A DNA stretch of 64,000 nucleotides from an uncultured Rhizobiaceae group bacterium (GTDB taxonomy: Bacteria > Pseudomonadota > Alphaproteobacteria > Rhizobiales > Rhizobiaceae): positions 62,001 to 126,000 of the forward strand of contig CANMVS010000010.1 in assembly GCA_947501445.1 (NCBI GenBank). Direction: 5' to 3'. The notes beneath the pieces were generated by a model that did not search any database, was not told where the DNA came from, and worked only from the letters and a program-made list of their open reading frames with translations. Shown here one piece after another: positions 44,680 to 55,400 of the stretch. Numbering within the stretch: position 1 is the stretch's first letter; every line of letters begins with the position of its first letter. A program made the position numbers and the translations under genes.

Positions 44680-46170
44680 TTAGCGCATTGGCACCGTAAT
44701 GAAGCGCAGCTCACCGGTTTTATTGGCGATCATCAGCAGTGCATTGCGTCGCCCGTCATCCTTGAGTTCCTTGATACGGTCCTCAACTTCCTGCGGTGTA
44801 CTGACAGTTTCCTGTGCAATTTCCACGATGACCTGTCCAACGCCGATGCGTTTTTCTGCAGCAGCTGACTCCTCATCAACTTTCACAATCACGACGCCAT
44901 TAACGTCTTCGGATATTTCGAATTTCTCGCGAAGCACGTCATCAAGTGTGGCCAGCTCCATACCCAGAACCGATACCGTTTCGGGTTCATCCTGTTTTGT
45001 CTGATCCTGAGCAATCAACTGCTCTCCATCTTCCAATCGACCAAGGGTAACCGCAACAGTTTGTTCCTTGCCCTTACGGATCAATTTGACTTCAACTTCC
45101 TTGCCGACCGGACTTTCCGCAACAATCCGTGGAAGGTCGCGCATTTCTTCAACGTCCTGGCCATCAAAGCTGATGATGACATCACCTGGCAGGATTGAGC
45201 CATTGTCAACCGGGCCGCCCTTTATGACGCCAGCAACAAGCGCGCCAACGGCTTCCTTCATATCTAGGCTCTCGGCAATATCTTCGGTCACCGGCTGAAT
45301 GCGCACACCCAACCATCCCCGACGGGTTTCACCAAATTCGACAAGCTGTGCAACAACGGTTTTAACGAGGTTGGAGGGTACTGAAAATCCGATACCAATC
45401 GAACCGCCTGATGGCGAAATGATTGCTGTATTGACCCCAATGACGTCGCCGTCCTGGTTGAACAGCGGTCCGCCGGAATTACCACGGTTGATCGATGCAT
45501 CGGTCTGAATGAAATTGTCATAGGGTCCGGAATTGATATCACGACCACGCGCCGAGATAATGCCGGTTGTTACGGTTCCGCCCAATCCAAATGGATTGCC
45601 GATCGCCATGACCCAGTCACCAATGCGCATTTTATCTGATGCGCCCAGCGATACCGCCGTTAATGGGGTTTCAGGCTTGACGCGCAGCACGGCGATATCG
45701 GTCTTGGGATCGGCACCAACGACTTCGGCTGTCAGCTTCGAACCATCGGCAAAATTGACTTCGATATCATCAGCCTCTGCGATGACGTGATTATTGGTGA
45801 CAATCAGACCGTCCTTGTCGATTACAAATCCCGAGCCTAGCGAATTGACGCGGCGTGAACGCGGTTGCTGCTGTTGACCGCCATCTCTTTCGCCAAAAAA
45901 TTCATCAAAAAAATCCTGGAAAGGAGATCCTTCGGGGATACGTGGGCGCGGTGTGCGATTGCTGTTGTTATTATTGCCGCTAACGCGCTGTGACGTAGAA
46001 ATATTAACCACAGCGTCAAGCAGGGTTTCAGCAAGATCAGCAACAGATTCAGGCCCCTGCGCCGCCATTGTTGGTTGTACAGACCCAACGCTGATTAAAG
46101 ATGAAGCAACACCCAATGCCGTCACAACGGCGATGGTACGAATGGGCTTAAGCATATTATTCAATGCCAT
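44680..46170 (-). CDS. degP: Do-like periplasmic serine protease (DegP/HtrA family)
   Basis: A 496-residue HtrA protein. Signal peptide (about 1-36, ending Met-Ala-Ala-Gln), trypsin-like domain with Thr-Asn-Asn-His-Val-Ile, Thr-Asp-Ile-Ala-Val-Leu and Arg-Gly-Asn-Ser-Gly-Gly-Pro-Leu as triad blocks, then two PDZ domains (about residues 280-370 and 395-490). It degrades misfolded envelope proteins and can act as a chaperone. ATG at 46170 has GGGAGAG at good spacing; the upstream ATG lacks this. Stands in a conserved order with DUF2065, hflC and hflK. Confidence 0.95.
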   Translation of the reverse strand: MALNNMLKPIRTIAVVTALGVASSLISVGSVQPTMAAQGPESVADLAETLLDAVVNISTSQRVSGNNNNSNRTPRPRIPEGSPFQDFFDEFFGERDGGQQQQPRSRRVNSLGSGFVIDKDGLIVTNNHVIAEADDIEVNFADGSKLTAEVVGADPKTDIAVLRVKPETPLTAVSLGASDKMRIGDWVMAIGNPFGLGGTVTTGIISARGRDINSGPYDNFIQTDASINRGNSGGPLFNQDGDVIGVNTAIISPSGGSIGIGFSVPSNLVKTVVAQLVEFGETRRGWLGVRIQPVTEDIAESLDMKEAVGALVAGVIKGGPVDNGSILPGDVIISFDGQDVEEMRDLPRIVAESPVGKEVEVKLIRKGKEQTVAVTLGRLEDGEQLIAQDQTKQDEPETVSVLGMELATLDDVLREKFEISEDVNGVVIVKVDEESAAAEKRIGVGQVIVEIAQETVSTPQEVEDRIKELKDDGRRNALLMIANKTGELRFITVPMR

Positions 46171-46403
46171 TGCGAAGTCTCTCCCAGTTTCAAACTTAAG
46201 TGGCGCCATGATTGGCATAGATATGGTCAAATTCCGGCGCGTCCACTCAATTCTCGGCAAATTTAAAGTGATGACTGATTTTGAATTGAAACGCCTGGGA
46301 CGTTTCCCCTACAAAACGCATTTATTCGCTCTGCCCCACTCATCTGAGGCCTCCTGTATCACGCTTGGCGATGGGCCTCATGCGAAACAGTGCCGGTTAC
46401 CCG

Positions 46404-46589
46404 CTAACCGCGAATCATCCAGACGATAAAAACACCCAGTCCGATTGCCGCCAGACCAAATGCCCGCATCTGCTGATCTGAAATCAGCGGAAGTTCTTCA
46501 GCCATTTTTCGAATAAAAGAAGGGGCCAGTGCATAGACCAGCCCCTCGATTACAAAAAACAGCCCAAAAGCGATCAGTAGTTCGCTCAT
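46404..46589 (-). CDS. DUF2065-family small membrane protein
   Basis: A 61-residue protein with two hydrophobic segments (about 5-24 and 43-60) and Leu-Pro-Leu-Ile-Ser-Asp-Gln-Gln-Met-Arg between them, the DUF2065 pattern. It sits 12 bases after hflC, so it is in the hfl transcript. The family is common next to hflC in alpha- and gammaproteobacteria; function not established. Confidence 0.9.
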   Translation of the reverse strand: MSELLIAFGLFFVIEGLVYALAPSFIRKMAEELPLISDQQMRAFGLAAIGLGVFIVWMIRG

Positions 46590-46601
46590 GGTATGGCCCG
46601 T

Positions 46602-47516
46602 TTAATTGCCGGACGCCGCAGCAGCGTCGCCAGCATTCGAACCGGCAGCATCGCCAAAGAACCGGAAGAACTCGGTATTTGGCGATATGACCATTGTCGT
46701 ATCGGAATCCGTCAATGCGACACGATAAGCTTCCATCGAACGATAGAAGTCGAAGAAACCGATATCCTTGGAGAAAGCTTCAGCAAAAACCTTGTTTCGC
46801 TCAGCATCGCCCTGACCACGTGTGATTTCAGAATCACGCTTGGCCTTTGATACAAGTTCAACAACCTGCCTGTCCGCGATCGCCCGGATACGCTGTCCGC
46901 CTTCACGGCCACGTGCACGGATGAGTTCGGCTTCAGCCAGACGTTCAGCTTTCATGCGTTCAAAGGTTTGCTGTGAGACTTCCTTGGTCAGATCAGTACG
47001 ACGAATGCGCACATCTTCGATGGTCAGCCCGAGGGATTCGGCGTCCGGCCGAAGCTGGTCGCGCACATCCGTCATCATGGCGGCACGTGCATCGGACAAT
47101 GCGGATTCAAACCCGCGCAGACCATACACCCGACGCAAGGCAGAATCGAGACGTGTTCTCAGCCGCGATTCTGCCGCGGTCACATCACCTGATACGGTTT
47201 CCCGGAAGCGTTCTGCATTGGTAATTTTGTAAACCACAAATGCATCGACTTCGTAAAACTTACCGCCGGAAACCTGAACACGAATGTCATCCAGGTCAAA
47301 ACGAATGGCGCGTTTCTGCACCACCTGAATATTATCTGCTTCCATGAAACTGAAAGGCAGCTTGAAATACAAACCCGGCTCGGTTTTGACCGAGCGAATC
47401 TCACCGAACCGCAGCACAATGGCTTGCTCTCCGGCCTGAACCACAAAGAAGGACGAATAGGCAAGACCGGCCAGCACGACCAGACCAATAACTATTGCAG
47501 GAAGACGATTACCCAT
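46602..47516 (-). CDS. hflC: FtsH protease modulator HflC
   Basis: A 304-residue SPFH-domain protein with an N-terminal membrane anchor (about 7-27) and a periplasm-facing SPFH body: Gly-Glu-Gln-Ala-Ile-Val-Leu-Arg-Phe-Gly-Glu, Tyr-Lys-Ile-Thr-Asn, and a long helix with Ala-Glu-Ala-Glu-Leu-Ile-Arg-Ala-Arg-Gly. Forms a cage with HflK around FtsH. The start overlaps the hflK stop by one base (TAATG). Confidence 0.96.
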   Translation of the reverse strand: MGNRLPAIVIGLVVLAGLAYSSFFVVQAGEQAIVLRFGEIRSVKTEPGLYFKLPFSFMEADNIQVVQKRAIRFDLDDIRVQVSGGKFYEVDAFVVYKITNAERFRETVSGDVTAAESRLRTRLDSALRRVYGLRGFESALSDARAAMMTDVRDQLRPDAESLGLTIEDVRIRRTDLTKEVSQQTFERMKAERLAEAELIRARGREGGQRIRAIADRQVVELVSKAKRDSEITRGQGDAERNKVFAEAFSKDIGFFDFYRSMEAYRVALTDSDTTMVISPNTEFFRFFGDAAGSNAGDAAAASGN

Positions 47517-48598
47517 TATTTGGATCCTCCTTGAGGTGCAATCTTGTTGAGTTCAGTCAAAGGCAAATAGGGTACAACACCCTGCCCGTCACTTTGCTCA
47601 AGAATGAATTTGTTGGATGTCTTGTAAACTTCTTCCATCGTTTCCAGAAAAATCCGCTTACGGGTTACATCAGGTGCCTTGGCGTATTCATCATAAATGG
47701 ATGTAAAACGCTGCGCTTCACCTTCTGCTTCATTGACGACACGATCTTTGTAAGCTGAAGCCTCTTCAAGTATCTGTGCGGCTTCACCACGCGCCTGACC
47801 AAGCTTCTGGTTGGAATATTGGTTGGCTTCTTCGACAAAGCGGTCCTCATCCTGCTCGGCACGCTGCACCTCATCAAATGCATCAGCCACTTCACGTGGC
47901 GGCGCTGCATCCTCAATGGAAACGGTGTTGATCGCAATACCGGCCCCATAGGTATCCATGGTGGTCTGGATTGTTGTCTTCACATCATCAGCAATTGCCT
48001 GACGATTGTCGCGGAAAATATCCTGAGCGGGACGACGACCGACGACTTCACGCATGGCGCTTTCTGCAACCTGCCTCAAAGTATCCTGCGGATCTTCAAG
48101 GTTGAAGAGAAAATTCTGCGGATTGATGATCGAGTACAAAAGCGAGAATTGAACATCAACAATGTTCTGATCGCCCGACAGCATCAATCCCTGGGTCGCT
48201 CCGCTGCGTGAATTGCCACCAACATTGATCTGACGTTCGACAATACTGACCATCTCCACCTTTTCGACCGGCCACCACAAAAAATGCAGACCAGGCTGGG
48301 AAATATCAGCTTTGGGTTTACCAAACAGCAGGACGACACCGCGTTGGTCAGGCTGAACCGTATAGACTGCCTGATATGCCCAAAGTGCCAATAGCCCAAG
48401 GACGATCACGACAATAAATATCGGACTGCCACCGCCACCACCGGGCAAAGCATTTTTCAGCTGGTCCTGGCTTTTGCGAATAATTTCCTCAAGGTCCGGC
48501 GGTGTACCGCCGCCACCTGTACGACGTGGTCCGCGCGGCCCCTGACCCCAAGGGCCCTGGTTGTTTCCGTCACTGCCATTTTGGTTGCTCCAGGGCAT
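47516..48598 (-). CDS. hflK: FtsH protease modulator HflK
   Basis: A 360-residue SPFH protein. Gly/Asn/Pro-rich start (Met-Pro-Trp-Ser-Asn-Gln-Asn-Gly), one membrane segment near residues 60-80, Val-Gln-Pro-Asp-Gln-Arg-Gly-Val-Val-Leu, Leu-His-Phe-Leu-Trp-Trp-Pro-Val-Glu, then SPFH body and coiled coil. Partner of HflC. Confidence 0.96.
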   Translation of the reverse strand: MPWSNQNGSDGNNQGPWGQGPRGPRRTGGGGTPPDLEEIIRKSQDQLKNALPGGGGGSPIFIVVIVLGLLALWAYQAVYTVQPDQRGVVLLFGKPKADISQPGLHFLWWPVEKVEMVSIVERQINVGGNSRSGATQGLMLSGDQNIVDVQFSLLYSIINPQNFLFNLEDPQDTLRQVAESAMREVVGRRPAQDIFRDNRQAIADDVKTTIQTTMDTYGAGIAINTVSIEDAAPPREVADAFDEVQRAEQDEDRFVEEANQYSNQKLGQARGEAAQILEEASAYKDRVVNEAEGEAQRFTSIYDEYAKAPDVTRKRIFLETMEEVYKTSNKFILEQSDGQGVVPYLPLTELNKIAPQGGSK

Positions 48599-48815
48599 AC
48601 AATCCTCATCCGTTCGTCAACACGTGTCACACATGTTTAGTCGATAAACACACCTCGACACTGCCGATCTTTTTCAATGCTTCATTCAGGCACTTCGATA
48701 CGCATTGTAACCACGAATGGTCAAGGCATATTGCTGCGCACGCAAATGGGCTTAGAAGCGGTTATAGGTATAGTAAGACCAGCTTTCAACGCGCGACACG
48801 CAATCGGGTTCAATT

Positions 48816-49352
48816 TCATGTCGCTTTTTGACGATAAACTCTGTATCGCGTTGCAACCGTGTCTTTTTCTCCCGCAGGAATGGCCTCATCATGTGTCATC
48901 TCCCAGTCAGCGGCAGCTAATTCCGGAAACCGGGTATCGCCTTGTGGAGCACTTTCAACCAGCGTGTAATAAACCTGATCAGCATAGGGCAGGGTTTGAC
49001 GATATATTTCGCCCCCGCCTACGACGCAGATTTCACCGATATTATGCGCCATTGCATGCGTTTTGGCAAAGGACAGCGCACTTTCAACCGAAGCATGACA
49101 GGCAACGCCAGCCGCATTGAATGTGCTGTCACGCGTAACAACAATGTTCATGCGCCCCGGCAGGGCCTTGCCGATGGATTGAAAAGTCTTGCGCCCCATT
49201 ATTATGGGCTTTCCCATTGTAATCGACTTGAAGCGCTTGAGGTCCGTTGAAAGTCGCCAGGGCATCGCACCATCACGTCCGATGACGCCATTGCGTGCTG
49301 CGGCCACAACGATGCTTACTGTCACATCTGCCTCACACCCAATGGCACTCAT
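48816..49352 (-). CDS. folA: Dihydrofolate reductase
   Basis: A 178-residue enzyme reducing dihydrofolate. Seen: [12 protein letters not shown], Met-Pro-Trp-Arg-Leu-Ser-Thr-Asp-Leu, [10 protein letters not shown], Leu-Pro-Gly-Arg, and Val-Gly-Gly-Gly-Glu-Ile-Tyr. The start overlaps the thyA stop by ATGA, coupling the two folate genes. Confidence 0.97.
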   Translation of the reverse strand: MSAIGCEADVTVSIVVAAARNGVIGRDGAMPWRLSTDLKRFKSITMGKPIIMGRKTFQSIGKALPGRMNIVVTRDSTFNAAGVACHASVESALSFAKTHAMAHNIGEICVVGGGEIYRQTLPYADQVYYTLVESAPQGDTRFPELAAADWEMTHDEAIPAGEKDTVATRYRVYRQKAT

Positions 49353-50143
49353 ACGGATACTTTCGCGGCGATATGGGGGTGAGGATCATAATTTTCCAAT
49401 GTGAAATCGCTGATATCAAAAGAAAATATATCCTGCCCACGGTTTTCGACCATCATCTTTGGCAGCGCTTTCACCGAACGCCCCAATTGCAGTTTCGCCT
49501 GATCAAAATGGTCGGCGTATAAATGTGCATCGCCAAATGTGTGAATGAATTCCCCGGGCTTCAAACCGGTCACCTGTGCCATCATAATCGTCAGCAGTGC
49601 ATAAGAAGCGATATTGAACGGCACACCAAGGAAAACATCTGCCGAGCGCTGATAAAGCTGGCAGGACAATTTGCCATCGGCCACGTAAAACTGGAAAAGA
49701 CAATGACAAGGGGGAAGTGCCATCTCATCCACTTGCGCAGGATTCCACGCAGAAACAATCAATCGGCGTGAGTTTGGATTTGATTTAATCGCCTCGACCA
49801 GATTGCTGATCTGGTCAATGGTGCCGCCGTCTGCCGCAGGCCATGAACGCCACTGATAGCCATAGACCGGCCCCAGATTGCCATTCGCATCGGCCCATTC
49901 ATCCCAGATGGAAACACGATTTTTATTCAACCAGGCAATATTGGTATCGCCGCGTAAAAACCACAAAAGCTCGATGATGATAGAGCGCAGGTGTAATTTC
50001 TTTGTCGTCAGAACGGGAAAACCATCCTGCAGATCAAACCGCATTTGATGACCAAATACCGAGCGTGTGCCAGTACCGGTCCGGTCGTCCCGATCAACGC
50101 CGCTTTCCAGAACGCGCTTAAGAAGTTGGTGATATTGATGCAT
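49349..50143 (-). CDS. thyA: Thymidylate synthase
   Basis: A 264-residue enzyme, the usual ThyA length, making dTMP from dUMP. Seen: Arg-Thr-Gly-Thr-Gly-Thr near residue 22, Trp-Asp-Glu-Trp-Ala, catalytic Cys in Leu-Pro-Pro-Cys-His, Gln-Arg-Ser-Ala-Asp-Val-Phe-Leu-Gly, and Gly-Asp-Ala-His-Leu-Tyr. ATG at 50143 has CGGAG upstream and matches family starts (Met-His-Gln-Tyr); the frame's upstream 41 codons are not part of the protein. Confidence 0.97.
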   Translation of the reverse strand: MHQYHQLLKRVLESGVDRDDRTGTGTRSVFGHQMRFDLQDGFPVLTTKKLHLRSIIIELLWFLRGDTNIAWLNKNRVSIWDEWADANGNLGPVYGYQWRSWPAADGGTIDQISNLVEAIKSNPNSRRLIVSAWNPAQVDEMALPPCHCLFQFYVADGKLSCQLYQRSADVFLGVPFNIASYALLTIMMAQVTGLKPGEFIHTFGDAHLYADHFDQAKLQLGRSVKALPKMMVENRGQDIFSFDISDFTLENYDPHPHIAAKVSV

Positions 50144-50288
50144 GGTTTGCTCCGGAGCGATTCGCACTGGTGCATGATATACCAAGGAAGTAAGCGGTGA
50201 CTTATTTCCTGTCGAAGATTTGCCTGATTTTGTAACCGGACCATTTTGGATGATCGTGTGGTTCATGCAGTGAAAATTGCAGGCGGGC

Positions 50289-50597
50289 TCAAAGGTCGGA
50301 AAGTTTTTCCAGCTCCCTGGCGCACAGATAGTAGAAAGTGACGCGGCTTTTAGCCCGGTCGCCGCTCATCGTTTCACAGGTCCTGGCAACAGCATCGTCG
50401 GCAGCGTCGGCGCTCACACCAAGTTTCTTGCCGCACCAGCTGTCCTTGACGCGCTTCAATTCCGTTGGATCCGAGCACGAGACCAATGATGAATCACGAT
50501 TGCGCAGCGCAATGCCCAGATGCCTCACAATTTTCTTGACGATAACTTCGTCAGCATCCGAATCATATCGTTTGACATCTGCAAAATAGTCGCTCAT
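50289..50597 (-). CDS. DUF2853-family protein
   Basis: A 102-residue protein starting [20 protein letters not shown], then [20 protein letters not shown]. This is the DUF2853 pattern. Helical, cytosolic; function unknown. Stands 145 bases upstream of thyA on the same strand. Confidence 0.9.
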   Translation of the reverse strand: MSDYFADVKRYDSDADEVIVKKIVRHLGIALRNRDSSLVSCSDPTELKRVKDSWCGKKLGVSADAADDAVARTCETMSGDRAKSRVTFYYLCARELEKLSDL

Positions 50598-51000
50598 CTG
50601 GTTCCCCTGTCATTTGTTCTTTTATGAAAAGTACTGTGTACAACAACAATTGAGAGTCAATCCCGCACACAGGCGCAAATTGAAGATGTTTTGCGATGAA
50701 ATAGGCTACTTCAAAAATTCCAAACAGGCTTTGGACAGCACCCAATGTTTCTTTTGTTGAAATGCGCTCCCATTTCGTTGATCCATAGTCAGGATAAGCA
50801 GAATTATTATTACGGCTTCGCGTGTTTAGACAATATGCGCATAACGTAACTTTGACCCGAAAAAACCTTGAACCACAATTTCCCCCTGGAAACCGGGTTA
50901 CAGATTGGAACGAACCTGTGAATTTTGCTGTTTGGCAACACTGATGAGGCAAATGGCTTGCGTTGGGTCTTTCCAACGGCCCACCGAAGCCTTATATTGA
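50598..51000. other. Intergenic stretch before ssrA, no supported gene
   Basis: AT-rich in part, between the DUF2853 start and tmRNA. TATATT at 50993-50998, just before the tmRNA, may be its -10; no close -35 was seen. No further gene or hairpin stood out. Confidence 0.5.
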
Positions 51001-51345
51001 GGGTGCTGCTTCGGCAGCTATGGCGATAAACGGAAGATGCAATAAACCTATCGGACCCGGGGGCGGTACCCGGCGCCTCCACCACAACCGGCTGGACCTG
51101 CAGACAGGATGTTTGCAAGAGAACCGGTTTTGATGGGGGCGAAATAGGATCGACGAGGGCGTAAAGATCAACTTTTTGCTCGGCATGGTTCCGCCGTTAT
51201 CGGGCCGTTACAATAGTTGCAAACGACAACTATGCGGAGGCACGTCTCGCTGCTTAATGCAGTGTGACAGCTTCAATTCAACTCCTGACCGGTCGCACGG
51301 TTAGGCGGGGTTCGGAGGCACCTGGCAACAGAAGCCTCCACTTTT
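51001..51345 (+). ncRNA. ssrA: Two-piece, circularly permuted tmRNA
   Basis: The acceptor piece comes first: from about 51001 it has a GCTGC-TTCG-GCAGC hairpin, a T-arm with CCGGG/CCCGG, and ends CGCCTCCACCA at 51084. An excised spacer (51085-51134) with pairing AACCGG/CCGGTT follows. The coding piece begins GGGGGCG at 51135, which pairs with CGCCTCC of the acceptor piece, and carries the tag frame at 51219-51257: ANDNYAEARLAA then TAA. A GGAGGC/GCCTCC hairpin at 51314-51339 may be the terminator. The outer ends are approximate. It rescues stalled ribosomes; the tag's Leu-Ala-Ala end targets proteins for ClpXP. Confidence 0.95.
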
Positions 51346-51435
51346 CTCCACAATTTAGAAAATATTCGCATGTAATATTGAAGGCCCATCAAAGGATGTG
51401 TATCACGGTACGACAACAACAGGCGGAATCTGGCA

Positions 51436-52011
51436 GTGCAGGACCACATTAGATACGATATACTCGCGCAGGATGCCCTCAGAGGCGTTATCCGCAAGGT
51501 GCTGTCGGAAATTGCCGCGACAGGAAGTCTGCCCGGCGAACATCATTTTTTCATAACATTTTTGACCAATGCCCCCGGCGTGCGAATCTCTGCATTTCTG
51601 AAAGAAAAATATGTGGAGCAGATGACGATCGTGGTGCAGCATCAATTCTGGGACCTGAAAGTCACAGAAAGTTATTTTGAAATCAGCCTGTCCTTCTCTG
51701 ACAAACCTGAAAAACTTCACATACCGTTCGCGGCAATTCGCGGGTTTTATGATCCGTCGGTGAATTTTGAACTCGAGTTTGATACGGAAATTGCAGACAA
51801 TGACGCTGTCCCCTCCGGAGAGATTGCCACCTATGTAGCGCCTCAGCTTGAAGAGGTTGATGCCGCTGAAAAGACAAAGGGTGTGTCCACAGAACCATCT
51901 GAAAAGAAGGCAGACGTTGCAGAGTCCGAAAACGTACAGAGCGAAGAAAGTTCTGAGGCAAAACCCGGCGCCGATGTCGTGTCGCTGGATGCGTTTAGAA
52001 AGAAAAACTAG
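51436..52011 (+). CDS. sspB: SspB-family adaptor of ClpXP, alphaproteobacterial type
   Basis: A 191-residue protein. Folded domain about 1-130: Ile-Arg-Tyr-Asp-Ile-Leu-Ala-Gln-Asp-Ala-Leu-Arg, Gly-Val-Arg-Ile-Ser, Phe-Trp-Asp-Leu-Lys-Val, Ile-Pro-Phe-Ala-Ala-Ile-Arg-Gly-Phe-Tyr-Asp-Pro-Ser-Val. An acidic linker follows, ending with the ClpX-docking-like tail Val-Val-Ser-Leu-Asp-Ala-Phe-Arg. GTG start fits homologues. It delivers ssrA-tagged proteins to ClpXP, and here the ssrA gene is directly upstream. Confidence 0.95.
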   Translation: MQDHIRYDILAQDALRGVIRKVLSEIAATGSLPGEHHFFITFLTNAPGVRISAFLKEKYVEQMTIVVQHQFWDLKVTESYFEISLSFSDKPEKLHIPFAAIRGFYDPSVNFELEFDTEIADNDAVPSGEIATYVAPQLEEVDAAEKTKGVSTEPSEKKADVAESENVQSEESSEAKPGADVVSLDAFRKKN

Positions 52012-52236
52012 ATGTGCGCTGATCTGGTCAATTTGCGGCAGTTCAAAAAGCGCAAGGCTCGGCTGGATAAGGAAAAAACGGCTGAAGAAAATCGCGTGGC
52101 ATTTGGCCGAACCAAGTCGGAAAAGGCGCATACAGCCCGTATCAATGAACTGGACGAGCGCAAACTTGACCAAAAGCGCCTTTCCAGCATGGATCAAAGC
52201 GAGAAAGACACGCCCGATGGCAATACGTCGCAATGA
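52012..52236 (+). CDS. DUF4169-family protein
   Basis: A 74-residue basic protein with Val-Asn-Leu-Arg-Gln-Phe-Lys-Lys-Arg-Lys-Ala-Arg near the start and Asn-Arg-Val-Ala-Phe-Gly-Arg-Thr-Lys, the DUF4169 pattern. Mostly helical and charged. Follows sspB with no gap and overlaps the next gene by ATGA. Confidence 0.88.
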   Translation: MCADLVNLRQFKKRKARLDKEKTAEENRVAFGRTKSEKAHTARINELDERKLDQKRLSSMDQSEKDTPDGNTSQ

Positions 52237-52466
52237 TCAGCAAACATTCCATCACCATTCGCGGCCATAGAACCAGTTTCTCACTGGAAGATGAATTCTG
52301 GAACGAACTGCGTTCCATTGCCAAACACCGCCAAATCGCCATTGCCGCTTTGATGACGGAGATCGATGCCTTGCGCGAAGAGGGCAACAACCTGTCATCA
52401 GCCGCCCGCGTGTATGTGTTGCACTGGCTGAAATCACAAGACGCTGACAATAACACGGACCGATGA
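52233..52466 (+). CDS. Ribbon-helix-helix domain protein
   Basis: A 77-residue protein. Begins with a beta strand and Gly-His-Arg-Thr-Ser-Phe-Ser-Leu-Glu-Asp-Glu-Phe-Trp, as in the ribbon-helix-helix proteins of the sspB operon in Hyphomicrobiales. Probably a DNA-binding regulator. Last gene of sspB-DUF4169-RHH; it faces the AsmA gene with four bases between stops. Confidence 0.88.
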   Translation: MISKHSITIRGHRTSFSLEDEFWNELRSIAKHRQIAIAALMTEIDALREEGNNLSSAARVYVLHWLKSQDADNNTDR

Positions 52467-52470
52467 GATT

Positions 52471-55400
52471 CTAATTGTTGAGCGTGTCGAATTTCAGTTC
52501 CGGCAATCGCTCGCCCGTTTGCACGCCCCGCTCTGCCGGGATCGGTGGCACAACAACGCGCTGTGCTGCCCCCAGATCATTGACCCGTTGTTCAGCCAGC
52601 GGATTGGCAGAACCGCCCCCGCCGCTTTGCTGAATCACACGGCGCAGCGCATCTTCGATTTTGAGATGCAGGTCATCCTGCTCCGGCCGTGCCAACAGGC
52701 GCTCGCGCAATAGTTTGTCGGCATAGGCCTGAGCGGCACGCTGCTGGTCCTGAATCAATTGCTCAAGTCGGGCCGCTTCTGCAGCCTTTTGCTGTGCCTC
52801 AATAATCAATCTGCGGGCTTCGGCCGCGGCCAGCCGCTCAGCTTCAATGGCAGCTATGCGTTCACGCTCGGCCTGCTCCTCGCGGGCTTTTTGCAATGCG
52901 GCCCGTTCCGCCTCCAGACGTTTTCTTTCTTCTGCCGCCTCGCGACGATTGCGCTCCTGCACCTTGGCCAGCAAAGACTCCCGCCGCATCCGCTGGTTCT
53001 CCAATACCACCGCCTGTAGTATCTCCACCCGGCGACGTTCGCGTTCATAGGCACGCAATGAAAGGAAATTACTCAACTCAGCCACATCCAATGAGCGGTC
53101 GGGATCAGCAAGCGGGCCGAGGAATGCAATGCTGAGCGCCGGAGCAGCGCCGGTCAAAGCCTCATCTTCAGGATCAAATTCAACATCGAACCTTGCGTTT
53201 ATGGCTTCATCCACCAGATTGATGCGCACACCACCGCGCAGCGTCGCCGCGTTGTCTGTCAGCACAACATTGGGCATACGCAATGTTCCGGCGGCAATGG
53301 TAAAAGGCACAGTCGCCTCGTCCGCAAAAAAACTACCGTTTGAAATCACACGGTCGGTAAGTTTTGCGACATTGTCACCACCAACCTCAAATCCGTCTTC
53401 ATCCGCACCGTCCAATATCAGCGCCAGTGATTCGTTCTCAACCCCCTCGAGATCCAATCCGCGCGTCTCAAGGATGCCGGAACCGGTCAGCGATGCGATC
53501 ATCGCTCGCATGCTTTTGCCGGTTCCCTCCACCGAGGCCGACAGATTGAAATTTCCTGATGCAACCGGAAAGCCATCACGCTTCCACATAACAGACCCCA
53601 GATCAGCGTCCAGTATCTGTATCTGGCCGGACAAAAGCCCCGATGCACCACGATTGGCCAGGGTCGCATTCCCCTCCAGCCGGCCACCCAGCCATTCAGC
53701 AGAAAGGTTGCGCCACTGGAACTCATTGTCATTGAGAACGAGTTTACCGGACCAATCCGTGGCATCAGGACCAAAATACAGTCCGGCCGTTTGCGCCCGT
53801 ATGTCCAGATCCAGATCAAGATCACCCTGCAGGGGTTGAAGGAACTCGGCACCACTCCACCCGGGCCCGCCGGATAAAACGGTTCCCGAACCCAGCATGG
53901 TTTCGGCAATCCATGCCATATCGATTTCCGACAATGACAACGATCCGCTCGCTGCCTTTTTGCCCGCTCCGCGTTGGATCGTAACATTGCCCGAGAAAGT
54001 CGTATCGCCGACTTTTCCGCTCAGGGTAGTCAATTTATAGGTATCCGTATCCGTTTCGATGTCGCTTTCAAAAGCCACTGGCAGGCTGAAACCAAGATCG
54101 ACCAGATTAATGCCGTTCATGGGCAGGTAGGTCGTTAGATCATCCGATGTCAAATTCAGTCGAAAATTTCCCTGAAGCTGGCGATCCACGTCCTGCCAAC
54201 CGGATCCGCGCGCCGACGCCTTGGTGTCGGGTGCATCATAGGCAAATGAAAATCCCATTTCTGTGGACGGCACGCCTTCAAGGCGGATATCCACGGTCGC
54301 GGGACCGTCCAAATCAATCGGCAGACTGCCAATGGCCATTTGACCAAGCAGATTGCGCGGCGTGTTATTGCTCACATCGGCGGTCAGGGAAATTTGTGAA
54401 TCACTGATGGGAGCCATTGCATCCTGACGTTCCACTTCGACATCAAATCTGCTACCGCCACTTCTGCCGCGCAACCGTGTTTTCAAGGTCGTTTTGCCAT
54501 CAGAAGCGGGCGACAACCTTGTTTCAACATCAATATTGGTTTCGCCGAACAATCGGGCGTTGTCACGCAGGTGATCCAGAACAGGGTGCTCTCCACCAAG
54601 CTTGGAAACCAGCGTCAGCAACGGGCCGCTTTGTTCAACCATCACGCTCATATCCACCTCACCAATTGGCGCATCGAATATGTTTTCAAGGCGTCCAACA
54701 CCGGAAATCGAGGCACCACTGAGATCATTGACAGTGAGGCGATCAATATCCAACGTGCCTCCCTTGAGGCGCAATGATAAATCCGCGTCTTTTGCCAGGA
54801 CGCCGGACATCAAAAAAGTGTCAGCGCTCAGACGCGCGCTGATATCATGATCTGCCAAACGGTTTTCGTGTCCATCGCCTACAATCAGCCCGGCAAAGGC
54901 ACGCAATGCATCCGCATCGACTTCGTCGCCATCCAGTTGCAATGACAGCGAAGGTCTGCCCTGGATAGGCACAACCCGTTCAAGCCTGCCCTTCAATTGG
55001 GCAGAGCCGACGGCAATCTCCAACTGGTCGAACCGCTGCAACTGGGTCGACAGATCAACCTTGGCGGACAAACCTGCCGCTTCGAGTTTGCGAATGGCCG
55101 GATCGACACTGTCCGTCAACCAGGAGGCGAAGCCGGACGGTTGATTTGAAGCGACGATCACTTCGCCGGAAAAACCGAAACTCGAGCCAACGCCGAGTTG
55201 ACCGGTTGCCAGAAATTGCGTTCTGCCCGGAAACTTTGCCTCAAGGCGCTCGACTTTCCAGTATCTTCCATCAGGCCGCGCTTCGATCAGAACATCGCGG
55301 ATGGTCGTGTCTCCGGTGACAATAGCCGGCAACGCCATGGATACACGTCCTGGCATTTGTGGAACCGGTGCCCAGGAAACAAGGCTGCGCAGTGTGGCCA

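Noticed and set aside
51314-51339. GGAGGC/GCCTCC hairpin as a separate small RNA or riboswitch
   Set aside because: It lies at the end of the tmRNA coding piece and is better explained as its terminator or a tmRNA structure.
51403-52233. Minus-strand frame of 276 codons
   Set aside because: Antisense to sspB and DUF4169; Cys/Phe-rich shadow translation.
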